A stretch of 64,000 nt of DNA from Paenibacillus sp. J5C2022 (GTDB lineage Bacteria; Bacillota; Bacilli; Paenibacillales; Paenibacillaceae): positions 59,312 through 123,311 of the forward strand of contig NZ_JAOQJC010000022.1 of the NCBI RefSeq assembly GCF_025567625.1, given 5' to 3'. The translations under genes were made by a program, and so were the position numbers. Shown here piece by piece: positions 1-8,693 of the stretch (position 1 is its first letter; every line of letters begins with the position of its first letter). Under the pieces are notes generated by a model. It saw only the letters and a program-made list of their open reading frames with translations. It ran no database searches and was not told the origin of the DNA.

Positions 1-571
1 GAGCGCGTACGGACTTCATCGCCGTCTCGCTCAAGATGGAGACGGACACCGCCATGACCTGAAAACCGTTCTTGCAAGCCTGCAGCACCAGATTTCGTTC
101 ATATTCGTCTAGCGGAATTCCTTCATAACGGCCTTCACTCGGCTGTTCCCGGAAGTTCAATTCCTGTTCGCCTTGACTATCCCGATTCCCCCGAAAGATT
201 TGCTCCAGCTGCTCCGTGAACGGCTTAATGTCCGCCTCGTGAATCGTTCCGTTTAATATCGCATCCTTCAGCACCTTGATATAGTCGATAGAACGGAACA
301 ACACATTCATCATGCCTCTATCAATCGTCAACTCGCGGTTGCGTAGGAGCTCGAATACATTTTCTATGCTGTGAGTCAGATCCTTCAGCGGGTGAAAGCC
401 CATCGCAGCGGAGGAGCCCTTCAATGTATGCGCGGCCCGAAATATGACGGATATCGTGTCCATGTCGTGGCAATCCTGCTCTAGCCGGAGCAGTCCACTG
501 TCCAAATGCTGCAGCTGCTCGTCCAGCTCATCCAGAAATATGCTCATATATTCCGACGCGTGAAAATCCAT
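1..571 (-). CDS. cheA: Chemotaxis histidine kinase CheA, N-terminal part (runs off window)
   Basis: The gene runs off the left edge, so only about 190 residues are visible. CheA autophosphorylates on a histidine of its N-terminal Hpt (P1) domain and passes phosphate to CheY and CheB in response to chemoreceptors. The translated start shows an Hpt domain with the phosphorylation motif AAHTLKG, putting the phosphohistidine at about residue 48. A linker follows, and the last ~40 residues look like the start of the P2 response-regulator-binding domain. The start ATG at 571 is preceded by an AAGGGGGTG ribosome binding site that overlaps the end of cheW, so the two genes are translationally close. 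This is the third gene of an mcp-cheW-cheA operon. Kinase and CheW-binding domains lie outside the window and cannot be checked. Confidence 0.9.
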   Translation of the reverse strand, partial: MDFHASEYMSIFLDELDEQLQHLDSGLLRLEQDCHDMDTISVIFRAAHTLKGSSAAMGFHPLKDLTHSIENVFELLRNRELTIDRGMMNVLFRSIDYIKVLKDAILNGTIHEADIKPFTEQLEQIFRGNRDSQGEQELNFREQPSEGRYEGIPLDEYERNLVLQACKNGFQVMAVSVSILSETAMKSVRA

Positions 572-586
572 ATCGTCACCCCCTTC

Positions 587-1027
587 CTATCTGTTGCTGC
601 AGTCACTGTCCAGCACTGGCCCCAGCTTCAGCAGGCTGATCAGCCTGCCTTCCTCTCTGGCAATGCCGTCAAGCAACCGGCCGCTCGCACTTCCGCTCCT
701 CTCGGGCGGCGCTTGCATATTCCCGATGGCGATGACCTGATATACTCTATCCACCATTAATCCCACCGCTTCTCCGCCGTCGTTCACAATGACGATCCGG
801 CTCGCCGGCGTAGGCTCCGCTTCCGACAATCCCAAGCGCATACGCAGGCTAACGACGGGCACGATCGATCCTCGCAAGTTGATTACGCCGAGCAGATAAG
901 ATCTGCTGTTGGGTATTTCCGTCATTTGCTGCACCTTAATAATTTCGTGAATGTCTTGAATGGCGATGGCATACCTCTCGCTTTGAATGCCTACCTCTAC
1001 ATACTTGCCCCCATTGCCTTCCGACAC
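587..1027 (-). CDS. cheW: Chemotaxis adaptor protein CheW
   Basis: CheW is a cytoplasmic SH3-like adaptor that couples chemoreceptors to CheA. The 146-residue product spans a single CheW domain of the usual length, with the typical features YVEVGIQSERYAIAI near the N terminus, the LLGVINLRGSIVPVV core and a GLMVDRV segment. The start is a GTG at 1027 preceded by GGGGGGAG; a nearby ATG lies in another frame. It sits between the chemoreceptor gene and cheA on the same strand with short gaps, so all three are probably co-transcribed. Nothing unusual is seen. Confidence 0.92.
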   Translation of the reverse strand: MSEGNGGKYVEVGIQSERYAIAIQDIHEIIKVQQMTEIPNSRSYLLGVINLRGSIVPVVSLRMRLGLSEAEPTPASRIVIVNDGGEAVGLMVDRVYQVIAIGNMQAPPERSGSASGRLLDGIAREEGRLISLLKLGPVLDSDCSNR

Positions 1028-1052
1028 GCCGCTCCCCCCATATCCGTGCTAA

Positions 1053-2630
1053 TTAGCGTAGTTTGAATGTGGCTACAGCGTCGTTCATCTCTTCTGCCAG
1101 CTGGGCCAGCGATTGCGATGCGGAAGCGGTTTCTTCCGCCGCAGCGGCGGTCTGCTCGCTGGTCGCGGCGATGGACTCTACAGAAGTCAGCACCTCATCG
1201 GTCTGAGCGGACTGCTCCTCGCTGGCTGCAGCAATTTCATTCACTTGCGCTGCGGAATCCGTGGCTTTGTTCATAATTTGTCCCAGCGCCGCCTCGATCT
1301 GCTTCGCCAGTCCGGCAGCATGCGCCACGGCTTCCGCGCTGCTGCCAGTATTGGCCTGCATGCCTTTAATAATGCTGGCGATCTCCTTCGTCGCTTCTCC
1401 GCTGCGTTCTGCAAGCTTCCGCACTTCGTCGGCTACGACCGAGAAGCCCTTGCCTTGCTCTCCCGCTCTTGCAGCCTCAATAGCCGCATTCAAGGCAAGC
1501 AGATTCGTCTGGTCGGCGATATCGTCGATGACCGAAATAATTTGTCCGATTTTGCCTGAATCGTCCTGCAGCAGCTCCATCTGCTTCTCCAGCTTCGTCA
1601 TCGCCTGCATCGTCGCCTCAATCGTGCGGCCGCCCCCAAGCGCGACATCCTTCGCTTCCATGGATGCTTCGGCCGCCGCTTCGGCACTGTGGGCAACCGT
1701 TCTGACGGCGGCGGACAATTCATTGAACAGCTCGTTCACCGTTTGCGCCGAGCTCGACTGGCTGCCTGCGCCGCCCGCAATTTCCTGCGTGCTGGCGGAT
1801 ATTTGCTGAGCCGCGGCGGCTACATTTTGCGATGATGCCAGGATGCGTCCGATCATCTCTCTTAGCGTGGCCAGCATACCGTTCATGGAGTTCGCCAATT
1901 GCGCCAGCTCGTCGCGGCTCTTCAACTGGATCGGCTGTATCGTCAGATTGCCCTTCGCCACATGGCTCAGACTTTCCGTTACCAATGTCAACGGCTTCGT
2001 AATAGAGCGCGTGAGGAAGAAGGCGACGAACAGACCTGCCGCGATACTGACAACACTCAATATGACAGCCAGCCATGCACCGAACAGATACGCATTATGG
2101 GAATCCTCGCCTGACTGTATGGCGCCATTGTGATTCAAGTCATTGAGGACTGTCATCCCCTCGAACATGCCTCCCAGCTTCGTCAAGCTTTCCTCATAGA
2201 CGGCGAACGCCTTCGCCTGATCGTTCGTGCGGCTAATGCTGATCGTCTCTTCGTTAAGCGGCAGGAATTCCGACCATGACTGTATGATTTTGTTGAAATT
2301 TTCACGATCCTCATCCAAGTAAATAGTCTTCTCGTAGTTATCCGCCGTTTCTTTCAGCTGAACGAGCAGCTCTTCACGGTCCTTCTCGGCTCCCGCCTTC
2401 ACCTCGGCATCGGTAGACAGTATATGTGTCAGCGTCAATGTGAGCACATATTCCTTCAGATAGCTGATTTTATTAATCGTCTCTACACCGGGCATCCAGC
2501 TTGTCGTAATCATTTGCGTCTTCTTGTCCATATTGAACATTTGATAGATTCCCGTTGCCCCGATCAACATCATGAGCAACAGCAAGCCGATAAAACCAGC
2601 GTATAATTTTTTGCCAACGGTCACTTTCAT
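1053..2630 (-). CDS. Methyl-accepting chemotaxis protein
   Basis: This membrane chemoreceptor of about 525 residues senses a ligand outside the cell and controls CheA through CheW. The order is a short cytoplasmic tail, TM1 (about residues 10-32), a roughly 150-residue extracellular four-helix-bundle-like sensor, TM2 (about 185-210), HAMP, then a long coiled-coil signalling domain. The conserved hairpin tip is present (IGQIISVIDDIADQTNLLAL, then GKGFSVVADEVRKLAERS). The start is set at the ATG at 2630 because AGGAGGG lies just upstream; a TTG seven codons earlier would place the ribosome binding site inside the gene. It is the first gene of the mcp-cheW-cheA operon. The ligand is not predictable. 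Confidence 0.93.
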   Translation of the reverse strand: MKVTVGKKLYAGFIGLLLLMMLIGATGIYQMFNMDKKTQMITTSWMPGVETINKISYLKEYVLTLTLTHILSTDAEVKAGAEKDREELLVQLKETADNYEKTIYLDEDRENFNKIIQSWSEFLPLNEETISISRTNDQAKAFAVYEESLTKLGGMFEGMTVLNDLNHNGAIQSGEDSHNAYLFGAWLAVILSVVSIAAGLFVAFFLTRSITKPLTLVTESLSHVAKGNLTIQPIQLKSRDELAQLANSMNGMLATLREMIGRILASSQNVAAAAQQISASTQEIAGGAGSQSSSAQTVNELFNELSAAVRTVAHSAEAAAEASMEAKDVALGGGRTIEATMQAMTKLEKQMELLQDDSGKIGQIISVIDDIADQTNLLALNAAIEAARAGEQGKGFSVVADEVRKLAERSGEATKEIASIIKGMQANTGSSAEAVAHAAGLAKQIEAALGQIMNKATDSAAQVNEIAAASEEQSAQTDEVLTSVESIAATSEQTAAAAEETASASQSLAQLAEEMNDAVATFKLR

Positions 2631-2926
2631 GCGGACCCTCCTGTTAGTCAATCTGTTTTAGCTCTATTGTGACAAGAGAGAAGCGAAAGAGATATCACCG
2701 CCGCTTCCCATCCTTCCTCACAAAAATGAAACGCAATACGGGAAACTGTTCCTATAGACGGAAACGGGCAAGTGAGAAAACTTCTAGACCTAGTGTAGAT
2801 GAGCGACCTAAAAGTCTGCAAAGCAAACTCGTTTCGTAAGCATGAGGTAGGTTTAAACGCCAAATCGAATATAATTTCCCGCTAAGCCGGAGACATATAA
2901 ATTGTTGTAAAATAACCCCACAAAGT

Positions 2927-3088
2927 GAGACTGCTGCAAAAATGCTCATTCGGAATGTCAACAACTTAAGTGGAGCAAAAAACGAGCCTCCAGAATCGAT
3001 TCTAAGGCTCGTTTTGAGGTAGGAGAGACATTTAATGACCCCCTAAAATAGTCCAATTCTTTAAAAGTACGACTTTTGCAGCAGTCTC
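2927..3088. mobile_element. MITE-like element or internally deleted IS remnant (162 bp)
   Basis: The ends are perfect 15-bp inverted repeats: GAGACTGCTGCAAAA at 2927-2941 and TTTTGCAGCAGTCTC at 3074-3088. The sequence CAAAGT lies just outside both ends, which fits a target-site duplication. There is no ORF of useful length inside, only a strong hairpin at 2979-3015. The ends resemble those I associate with IS1182-like elements of Bacillota, but that is recollection, not a search. It lies in the ~570-bp gap between the chemoreceptor gene and a LuxR-type gene; apart from it and two hairpins I see nothing else in the gap. Confidence 0.65.
2979..3015. terminator. Strong hairpin inside the MITE-like element
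   Basis: The arms AAAACGAGCC (2979-2988) and GGCTCGTTTT (3006-3015) pair perfectly, and the segment between them is itself partly palindromic (AGAATCGATTCT). T-runs occur at the 3' side in both directions, so it could end transcription either way. It may be the inherited terminator of a lost transposase gene. Confidence 0.6.
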
Positions 3089-3162
3089 CAAAGTGGAGCT
3101 CCGCGTCGAAGTTTATTGGGGTACTTTGCAAGGACCACTAAACTTATAATACGCTCTATAGG

Positions 3163-3198
3163 AAAAAAGCTTATTCCGCTTCCCGGCGGAATAAGCTT
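3163..3198 (-). terminator. Rho-independent terminator of the LuxR-type gene
   Basis: Inverted arms AAGCTTATTCCGC and GGCGGAATAAGCTT with a short TTCC-type loop are followed on the minus strand by a run of Ts (AAAAAA on the plus strand at 3163-3168). It lies 8 bases past the stop codon of the leftward regulator gene. Confidence 0.85.
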
Positions 3199-3205
3199 GC
3201 TGACG

Positions 3206-4834
3206 TTACGCACGAAGCCGAAGTCGAGGCACATCCACAGCATAGATTTTGGCCATCGCTTGCGTGCGATCGGTCACTTCCAGCTTCTCATAGATTTTGG
3301 TCATATGATTTTTCACTGTGTGGGCGCTAATGAACAGGGTCTGGGCGATTTCCTGATTGTTCAACCCTTGCAGAACATGCCCCAGCACTTCCCTCTCCCT
3401 TGCAGTAAGAGGATTATCAAGCTCCAGTCTCAAGACAAGGGATGATGCGGCATCCCGACAATCGGACGACTGATGCGGAGAAGATGATACAGCCCCCAGC
3501 CTCTCCTCCAAAAACAAGCCACCCATCAGAGCCAGCAAGGTTAGGAAGGCATGCTGTCCCTCGCAAGTCTCCTGTCCATCCAAACAAACCGTCATAACGC
3601 CAATCATCCTGTCAAAGGAATCAAGCATCGGAAATTCCAGCCTGCATGCGGCTCCGCCGCGTTCTTGCCCCTTCGATACGATATAGACGGGTCCCTCTTC
3701 ATGCTTCCTCTGAATGACGATCGACACTGATGCACCTTGTACAGTCAATACGGCATCCGCCAATGTATGCATCACATGCTCTACATCCCGTCGTGCGCTT
3801 AGTGCGCCTGCAATCTCCGCCAAGAAGGGCAAGTAGGCTATCTGTCTATGCGGATGTTCCTCCGTATGCTTGCCGCCTATCATCTTGGCGAATGCGCCTG
3901 CAAGCACGCCGCCAAGCGCAACACCGTGCGACGACATGATCCGGTCCGAGACAACCCCGCCGAACAATAAGCCGCAGATGCGTTGATGATGCTTGACGGG
4001 GTACACAATCAGACCTTTGAGCCAGATGCCGCGCTCTGCGAAGAAATCCGTCCGGGGGTCCCAGGTTATCCGTTCCCAAATTCTCGCTTCGCCCGCAAGT
4101 GCCGCTTGTCCAAGAAAACCCTCCCCGAGTGAAAACCGGCAACCGCCAAGCGAGTGATAAGGCGGTCCCCCGGATGTATGAACGATGCAGAATCGTCCGT
4201 CGCGATCATCCATACAGGCATAACCCGAGAATTCAAGCTCCAGCATTTCTCGCAAAAGCTCTGTCGCTTCCTCGGCGGAATAAGCATCTTCATGCTCATC
4301 TTGCAAAAAACGGTGCACCTCGTCCAGTTGCCGTTCCGTCGCCGCCAGCATTTCGGCTTGTTGCAGCATCGTCGAGCAAATGCCCGCCATATGGTACAAC
4401 CTCTCGAGGATCTCTTGCTTCTGCTCTTCGGACGTATCCGGTATGTTCATAAGAGCCAATCGGATATACGCACTGTCGCGAACCGTACCGCATGCATGTT
4501 CAATCAGCTGCCGGCTTTGCCGCTCAATGATGGGTCCGGCCCAAATATACGATACTTTGCCCCCGCCCGCTTGGACTGGAGCTATAATCACTTTAAAACC
4601 ATACTCGGTCTGATAAACGATAGGATTGTGTATATAACAGATGTCCTTCAAAATCTGCGCCCGCTGCGAAGACGCGAGAAATCGCTCGGCCAGCAACTGT
4701 AAGGAAGTACCTTCCCGGTTCGCCGTTGCCGTCAGATGCTCTCCCGCATGATCCGTCATCGTGATCGGAAGCCTGCAAGCCTTGCCATACACGTCCTGCA
4801 GATGCCCCAATTGCTCCAGTAGTTGTCGATTCAT
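3206..4834 (-). CDS. PocR/GAF-domain LuxR-type transcriptional regulator
   Basis: This is a 542-residue cytoplasmic regulator. The first ~160 residues resemble the PocR ligand-sensing domain (start LLEQLGHLQDVYGKACRLPI, then a GFKVIIAPV..WAGPI segment). A linker and a GAF-like region follow (about 180-300), then a second sensor-like region. The C-terminal ~60 residues form a LuxR helix-turn-helix (LTAREREVLGHVLQGLNNQE, then SAHTVKNHMTKIYEKL). It probably activates or represses genes in response to a small molecule; no ligand can be named. The ATG at 4834 has an AAGGTGGG ribosome binding site. It is a single gene with its own terminator, with a 278-bp gap upstream towards tRNA-Asp. Target genes are unknown. 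Confidence 0.85.
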   Translation of the reverse strand: MNRQLLEQLGHLQDVYGKACRLPITMTDHAGEHLTATANREGTSLQLLAERFLASSQRAQILKDICYIHNPIVYQTEYGFKVIIAPVQAGGGKVSYIWAGPIIERQSRQLIEHACGTVRDSAYIRLALMNIPDTSEEQKQEILERLYHMAGICSTMLQQAEMLAATERQLDEVHRFLQDEHEDAYSAEEATELLREMLELEFSGYACMDDRDGRFCIVHTSGGPPYHSLGGCRFSLGEGFLGQAALAGEARIWERITWDPRTDFFAERGIWLKGLIVYPVKHHQRICGLLFGGVVSDRIMSSHGVALGGVLAGAFAKMIGGKHTEEHPHRQIAYLPFLAEIAGALSARRDVEHVMHTLADAVLTVQGASVSIVIQRKHEEGPVYIVSKGQERGGAACRLEFPMLDSFDRMIGVMTVCLDGQETCEGQHAFLTLLALMGGLFLEERLGAVSSSPHQSSDCRDAASSLVLRLELDNPLTAREREVLGHVLQGLNNQEIAQTLFISAHTVKNHMTKIYEKLEVTDRTQAMAKIYAVDVPRLRLRA

Positions 4835-5053
4835 TGGAACGATCCCACCTTATGTATGAAAATCTGTGCTGCATATTAGATAGGCAGATACTCAATCCAT
4901 GCTTATTCTTTATATCGGCATATTATCCCGACTTCGTTAGTTGGTTTTTTCACAACTCTTGATTAGGTATCAGTTTAATTTTATTTCCAAATGGAACGTT
5001 CACATTTTCCTTGCCAAGCTGGATGCATCTTTTTCGGGTACGGTAAAAAAAGC

Positions 5054-5083
5054 TTGTCAAAAGGTAGGCAGGCATGATATGAT
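5054..5083 (+). promoter_or_regulatory. Probable sigma-A promoter of tRNA-Asp
   Basis: TTGTCA at 5054-5059 and TATGAT at 5078-5083 are separated by 18 bases. They lie about 30 bases before the mature tRNA start. Confidence 0.6.
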
Positions 5084-5112
5084 CTCTCTTGTGTCCAACT
5101 GGTTAATCTCAT

Positions 5113-5189
5113 GGAGCTGTGGTGTAGAGGCCTAACATGCCTGCCTGTCACGCAGGAGACCGCGGGTTCGAATCCCGTCAGCTCCGCCA
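5113..5189 (+). tRNA. tRNA-Asp (anticodon GTC)
   Basis: This 77-nt tRNA includes an encoded CCA end. The acceptor stem GGAGCTG pairs with CAGCTCC, followed by discriminator G and CCA. The anticodon stem-loop CCTGC-CTGTCAC-GCAGG carries GTC, and the T arm GCGGGTTCGAATCCCGT is canonical. G34 of this tRNA is the site where queuosine is made, which links it to the gluQ gene immediately downstream. Confidence 0.97.
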
Positions 5190-5228
5190 TTAGCCTAATT
5201 GCAAACAACATAGCGTAACATTCGTAAC

Positions 5229-5257
5229 GAGCAGAGCGATGCAGCTGCTCTTTTTTT
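5229..5257 (+). terminator. Terminator-like hairpin between tRNA-Asp and gluQ
   Basis: GAGCAG (5229-5234) and CTGCTC (5245-5250) form a hairpin followed by seven Ts. It would end the tRNA transcript, or attenuate read-through into gluQ, which starts 25 bases later. No separate gluQ promoter is obvious. Confidence 0.75.
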
Positions 5258-5281
5258 GTATATATAAGGATGTGGGAATAC

Positions 5282-6256
5282 ATGAATCGACGCGGAAGGT
5301 TCGCCCCGACGCCATCGGGGCCGCTCCATATCGGCAATGCGTTCGCCGCGCTCGCCGCATGGCTTCAAATGCGGCATTGCGGGGGCGGATTTGTGCTGCG
5401 GATCGAGGATATCGACAAGCCCCGTTCCCGGCCCGCATTCGCCGAGCAGTGTCTGAAGGATCTGCGCTGGCTGGGGCTGGATTGGGATGAAGGGCCGGAT
5501 ACGGGCGGCAGTCATGCCCCGTACGAGCAGAGCAAGCGCGAAGCCTATTATGAAGAAGCTCTGGACAAGCTGCGCGAGTTGGAACTGCTATATCCATGCT
5601 ACTGCAGCCGCAGCGAGCTGGCTTCCATCGCCAGCGCTCCGCATGGCTTAAGCTCGGAAGGCGCTCCTTATCCCGGTCTGTGCCGCGATCTAACGAGAGA
5701 GGAGCGGGAACGGAGGGCGCTGAAGAAGAAGCCTGCTCTCCGCTTCAAGATGCCTCAGGGAGAATCGTGCTTCAAGGACGGAATAGCGGGCAAGCAATGC
5801 TTTGCCGGGGAGTCGCTGGGTGACTTTGTCGTGAAGCGGGCCGACGGCATGTTCAGCTATCAGCTTGCCGTCACGGTGGATGATGCCATGATGGGTATTA
5901 CGGACGTGCTGCGAGGCGCAGACTTGCTGGATTCCACACCAAGGCAGCTGGCGCTGTATGAAGCGCTGGAGCTTAAGGCCCCCGACTTCGCACACATCCC
6001 ACTGATCGGGGACGAGGATAATCCGAGACTGTCCAAGCGCGACAGGTCGATCACGCTGGCCTCGCTGAATGATGCCGGCATTGCTCCGGAGCGCATTATC
6101 GGCCTGCTCGCTTATCTGGCGGGCTGGATCGAACATCCCGAGCCGGTGAAGGCTAGCGAGCTTGTCTCCTGCTATCATACGGATCGCTTGGCGCGCGGCA
6201 GTCTGGTGTTCACTTCGGAGCTGCGGACGTGGCTATTCGATGGGAATGGCGGATAG
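5282..6256 (+). CDS. gluQ: Glutamyl-Q tRNA(Asp) synthetase
   Basis: GluQ-RS activates glutamate and attaches it to the queuosine at position 34 of tRNA-Asp, without aminoacylating the 3' end. The product (about 324 residues) is a truncated GluRS with the catalytic domain only. It shows FAPTPSGPLHIGNAFAAL (HIGH-type motif), RIEDIDKPR, a zinc-site-like CYCSRSEL with a later YPGLC, and RLSKRDRS (KMSKS equivalent). The anticodon-binding domain of true GluRS is absent, which separates it from gltX. The ATG at 5282 is preferred because AAGGATGTG lies at the right distance; the ATG at 5270 falls inside that site. The gene directly follows tRNA-Asp(GTC), its RNA substrate. Confidence 0.93.
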   Translation: MNRRGRFAPTPSGPLHIGNAFAALAAWLQMRHCGGGFVLRIEDIDKPRSRPAFAEQCLKDLRWLGLDWDEGPDTGGSHAPYEQSKREAYYEEALDKLRELELLYPCYCSRSELASIASAPHGLSSEGAPYPGLCRDLTREERERRALKKKPALRFKMPQGESCFKDGIAGKQCFAGESLGDFVVKRADGMFSYQLAVTVDDAMMGITDVLRGADLLDSTPRQLALYEALELKAPDFAHIPLIGDEDNPRLSKRDRSITLASLNDAGIAPERIIGLLAYLAGWIEHPEPVKASELVSCYHTDRLARGSLVFTSELRTWLFDGNGG

Positions 6257-6361
6257 AGCGGCAGCGGCGTGTCGTGCGGGAAGGGGGGCGCTGCGATGGT
6301 TATCAACTTCCCGGAGGTAAGTGCCACTTACACCGAGAGAGTGCGCGCTGCGGCGTATGAA

Positions 6362-7545
6362 TTTGTACGATTTTTCGTACAAACCACCCAACCTCGACGT
6401 CTGATCCGCCGCTTTTGTACGATTTTTCGTACAAACCACCCGACCTCGACGTCTGATCCGCCGCTTTTGTACGATTTTTCGTACAAACCACCCGAACTCG
6501 ACGTCTGATCCGCCGCTTTTGTACGATTTTTCGTACAAACCACCCAACCTCGACGTCTGATCCACCGCTTTTGTATGATTTTTCGTACAAACCACCCAAC
6601 CTCGACGCCTGATCCACTGCTTTTGTACGATTTTTCGTACAAACCACCCAACCTCGACGCCTGATCCACTGCTTTTGTACGATTTTTCGTACAAACCACC
6701 CGATCTCGACGTCTGATCCGCCGCTTTTGTACGATTTTTCGTACAAACCACCCGATCTCGACGCCTCATCCAACACTTTTGTACGATTTTTCGTACAAAC
6801 CACCCGAACTCGACGCCTCATCCACCGCTTTTGTACGATTTTTCGTACAAACCACCCGAACTCGACGCCTCATCCAACACTTTTGTACGATTTTTCGTAC
6901 AAACCACCCGATCTCGACGTCTGATCCACCGCTTTTGTACGATTTTTCGTTACTACTTAGGTCCATTCGGTACGAGGCAAGCTTGGCGGGGCTATGTGAG
7001 CAAAATGAGCGATAGCGCACAATTCCCACTACTTTTCCGCTTCTATGTGACCATATTGAGCGGTAGCTCCTACTTTTCGGCGGTACGAGGCACGCTTAAT
7101 GGAGCTATGTGAGCAAAATGAGCGATAGCGCACAATTCCCACTACTTTTCCGCTTCTATGTGACCATTTTGAGCGATAGCTCCTACTTTTCGGCGGTACG
7201 AGGCACGCTTAATGGAGCTATGTGAGCAAAATGAGCGATAGCGCACAATTCCCACTACTTTTCCGCTTCTATGTGACCATTTTGAGCGATAAGCTCCTAC
7301 TTGCTTAGTAGCTAAGTAGTAACGATTTTTCGTACAAACCACCCGAACTCGACGCCTCATCCACCGCTTTTATACGATTTTTCGTACAAACCACCCGAAC
7401 TCGACGCCTCATCCACCGCTTTTGTACGATTTTTCGTACAAACCACCCGAACTCGACGCCTCATCCAACACTTTTGTACGATTTTTCGTACAAACCACCC
7501 GATCTCGACGTCTGATCCAACACTTTAATACGATTTTTCGTACAA
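6362..7545. repeat. Array of 52-bp tandem repeats, each with a perfect palindrome
   Basis: About 17 units begin at 6362, 6414, 6466 and so on every 52 bases to 6934, and continue from about 7320 to 7545. Each unit opens with 9-bp inverted arms TTTGTACGA and TCGTACAAA around TTTT, followed by about 30 bases of slowly varying sequence (CCACCC, a CTCGACG core, then TGATCC or CATCC). The palindrome is nearly invariant; units at 6570, 7368 and 7524 have single changes. Because 52 is not a multiple of 3, long minus-strand ORFs run through every frame, and I treat these as artefacts. The unit after 6934 is broken by a nested element. It could be a protein-binding array; its function is unknown. Confidence 0.9.
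6950..7332. mobile_element. Nested element with inverted ends and three 113-bp direct repeats
   Basis: The 52-bp array is interrupted by about 380 bases bounded by GTTACTACTTAG (near 6949) and its reverse complement CTAAGTAGTAAC (near 7313-7324). Inside are three tandem copies of a 113-bp unit, with CTATGTGAGC anchors at 6992, 7105 and 7218, each also holding a GTGACCATNTTGAGC segment. There is no coding sequence. It looks like an insertion of a short repetitive element into an existing repeat array. Confidence 0.7.
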
Positions 7546-7724
7546 ACCCAAGACCACTACTTTCCTCCTCACTTCCCAACATCCCGACTCCCGACTTATG
7601 AACTCCATTCATTGCACAAGCACAAGTATTTCTTCAGAACGCATTTTTCAAGTCCAAGATAGCTGTACATTACATACTTCGACATCTCGGATGACCACTA
7701 TAGTTACGTTTCTGTATTGCATCA

Positions 7725-7930
7725 TTCTCATCCGTCAACTGCGAACATGTACTAGTTGCATCATTGCATCATTCACATCCATCAACTGCGAACATGTACT
7801 AGTTGCATCATTGCATCATTCTCATCCGTCAACTGTGAACAGGAACTAGCTGCACCACAGCGTCACTCCTCATCCATCAACTGTGAACAGGAACTAGCTG
7901 CATCACAGCATCGCTCATCGGTAGAGTGCG
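7725..7930. repeat. Four imperfect 47-bp tandem repeats
   Basis: TCAACTG(C/T)GAACA anchors occur at 7735, 7782, 7829 and 7877, giving a 47-48 bp period. The repeats run up to the end of yjbQ. Short ORFs across them are low complexity and probably not translated. The stretch 7546-7725 shows nothing else recognisable. Confidence 0.8.
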
Positions 7931-7939
7931 GATATCCTG

Positions 7940-8341
7940 CTACTTCTCGCCAATAACCTTCACATGGAAGGTTCTCGTACGCGGTCCGTCGAACTCGCAG
8001 AAATATATCCCTTGCCACGTTCCCAGCACAAGCCTGCCATTATAAATGAGCACCGTCTGGCTCGTTCCCGTCGTAATTGCCTTCAGATGTGCCGCCGTAT
8101 TCCCTTCCATATGCCTGTCCTTCTCATGCGTCCATGGATACACTTCGTCCAACCTTCTCAGCACGTCCCGGCACACATCAGGATCGGCGTTTTCATTGAT
8201 GGCAATGCCCGCTGTCGTATGCGGACAATACACAATAACATACCCTTCCCGAACGCCGCTTTCGCTAACGGCCTCTCTTACCTTGTCGGTCACTTCCACC
8301 ATTGCATCATGTGCAGTCGTCGTCAATGTATAGCTTCTCAT
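7940..8341 (-). CDS. yjbQ: YjbQ/UPF0047 family protein (secondary thiamine-phosphate synthase enzyme)
   Basis: The 133-residue product matches the compact YjbQ (UPF0047) fold in length and motifs: YVIVYCPHTTAGIAINEN near residues 35-55, HxxGNTAAHLKA near 80, and a C-terminal GTWQGIYFCEFDGPR. The family is annotated as a secondary thiamine-phosphate synthase because it can complement thiE mutants; its natural role is still uncertain. The ATG at 8341 has GAAGGGGAT upstream. It is a single gene between two repeat-rich regions. Confidence 0.9.
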   Translation of the reverse strand: MRSYTLTTTAHDAMVEVTDKVREAVSESGVREGYVIVYCPHTTAGIAINENADPDVCRDVLRRLDEVYPWTHEKDRHMEGNTAAHLKAITTGTSQTVLIYNGRLVLGTWQGIYFCEFDGPRTRTFHVKVIGEK

Positions 8342-8521
8342 ACTATCCCCTTCTTTCGTTGTCCTGCTCGTTCGAGCTTTATTCGTGCCTGTGATTTCAT
8401 CGCTCCTATTTTAGCGCAATGAAATCAATTCCACCACCTGCGGAGATCTATTGTCAGTGAATCTCTCAGCATAATGGCTCATGGCACCAATCTCTCAACA
8501 AATCTGCTCACGGCGTATCGA

Positions 8522-8640
8522 CGAAACTACTCCCATAGATCCTGCCTCGAAATCCTTATTAACCCGCTCCCGGAAACTCTAACCGCTAAACGAAACTACT
8601 CCCATAGATCCTACCTCGATGAATCCTTGCTAACCCTACC
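8522..8640. repeat. Two-copy direct repeat in the gap before the TetR gene
   Basis: The block beginning CGAAACTACTCCCATAGATC occurs at 8522 and again at 8591, with about 40 bases of near identity. The rest of the 478-bp gap (8342-8819) holds the probable TetR-operon promoter and no recognisable gene. Confidence 0.7.
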
Positions 8641-8693
8641 CATGAGACTCACTCCACTCATTAAGAAGAAGCTTCCCCTGATAGATTGCCCTA

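Noticed and set aside
6233..7029. Minus-strand ORFs of 72-178 codons with repeated VCTKNRTKA-type peptides
   Set aside because: They are three frames of the same 52-bp repeat (52 is not divisible by 3), with no ribosome binding sites; an artefact of a repeat that lacks stops.
6362..7545. 52-bp repeats as a CRISPR array
   Set aside because: The sequences between palindromes are near-identical variants, not unique spacers, and the unit is unlike any cas-associated repeat here.
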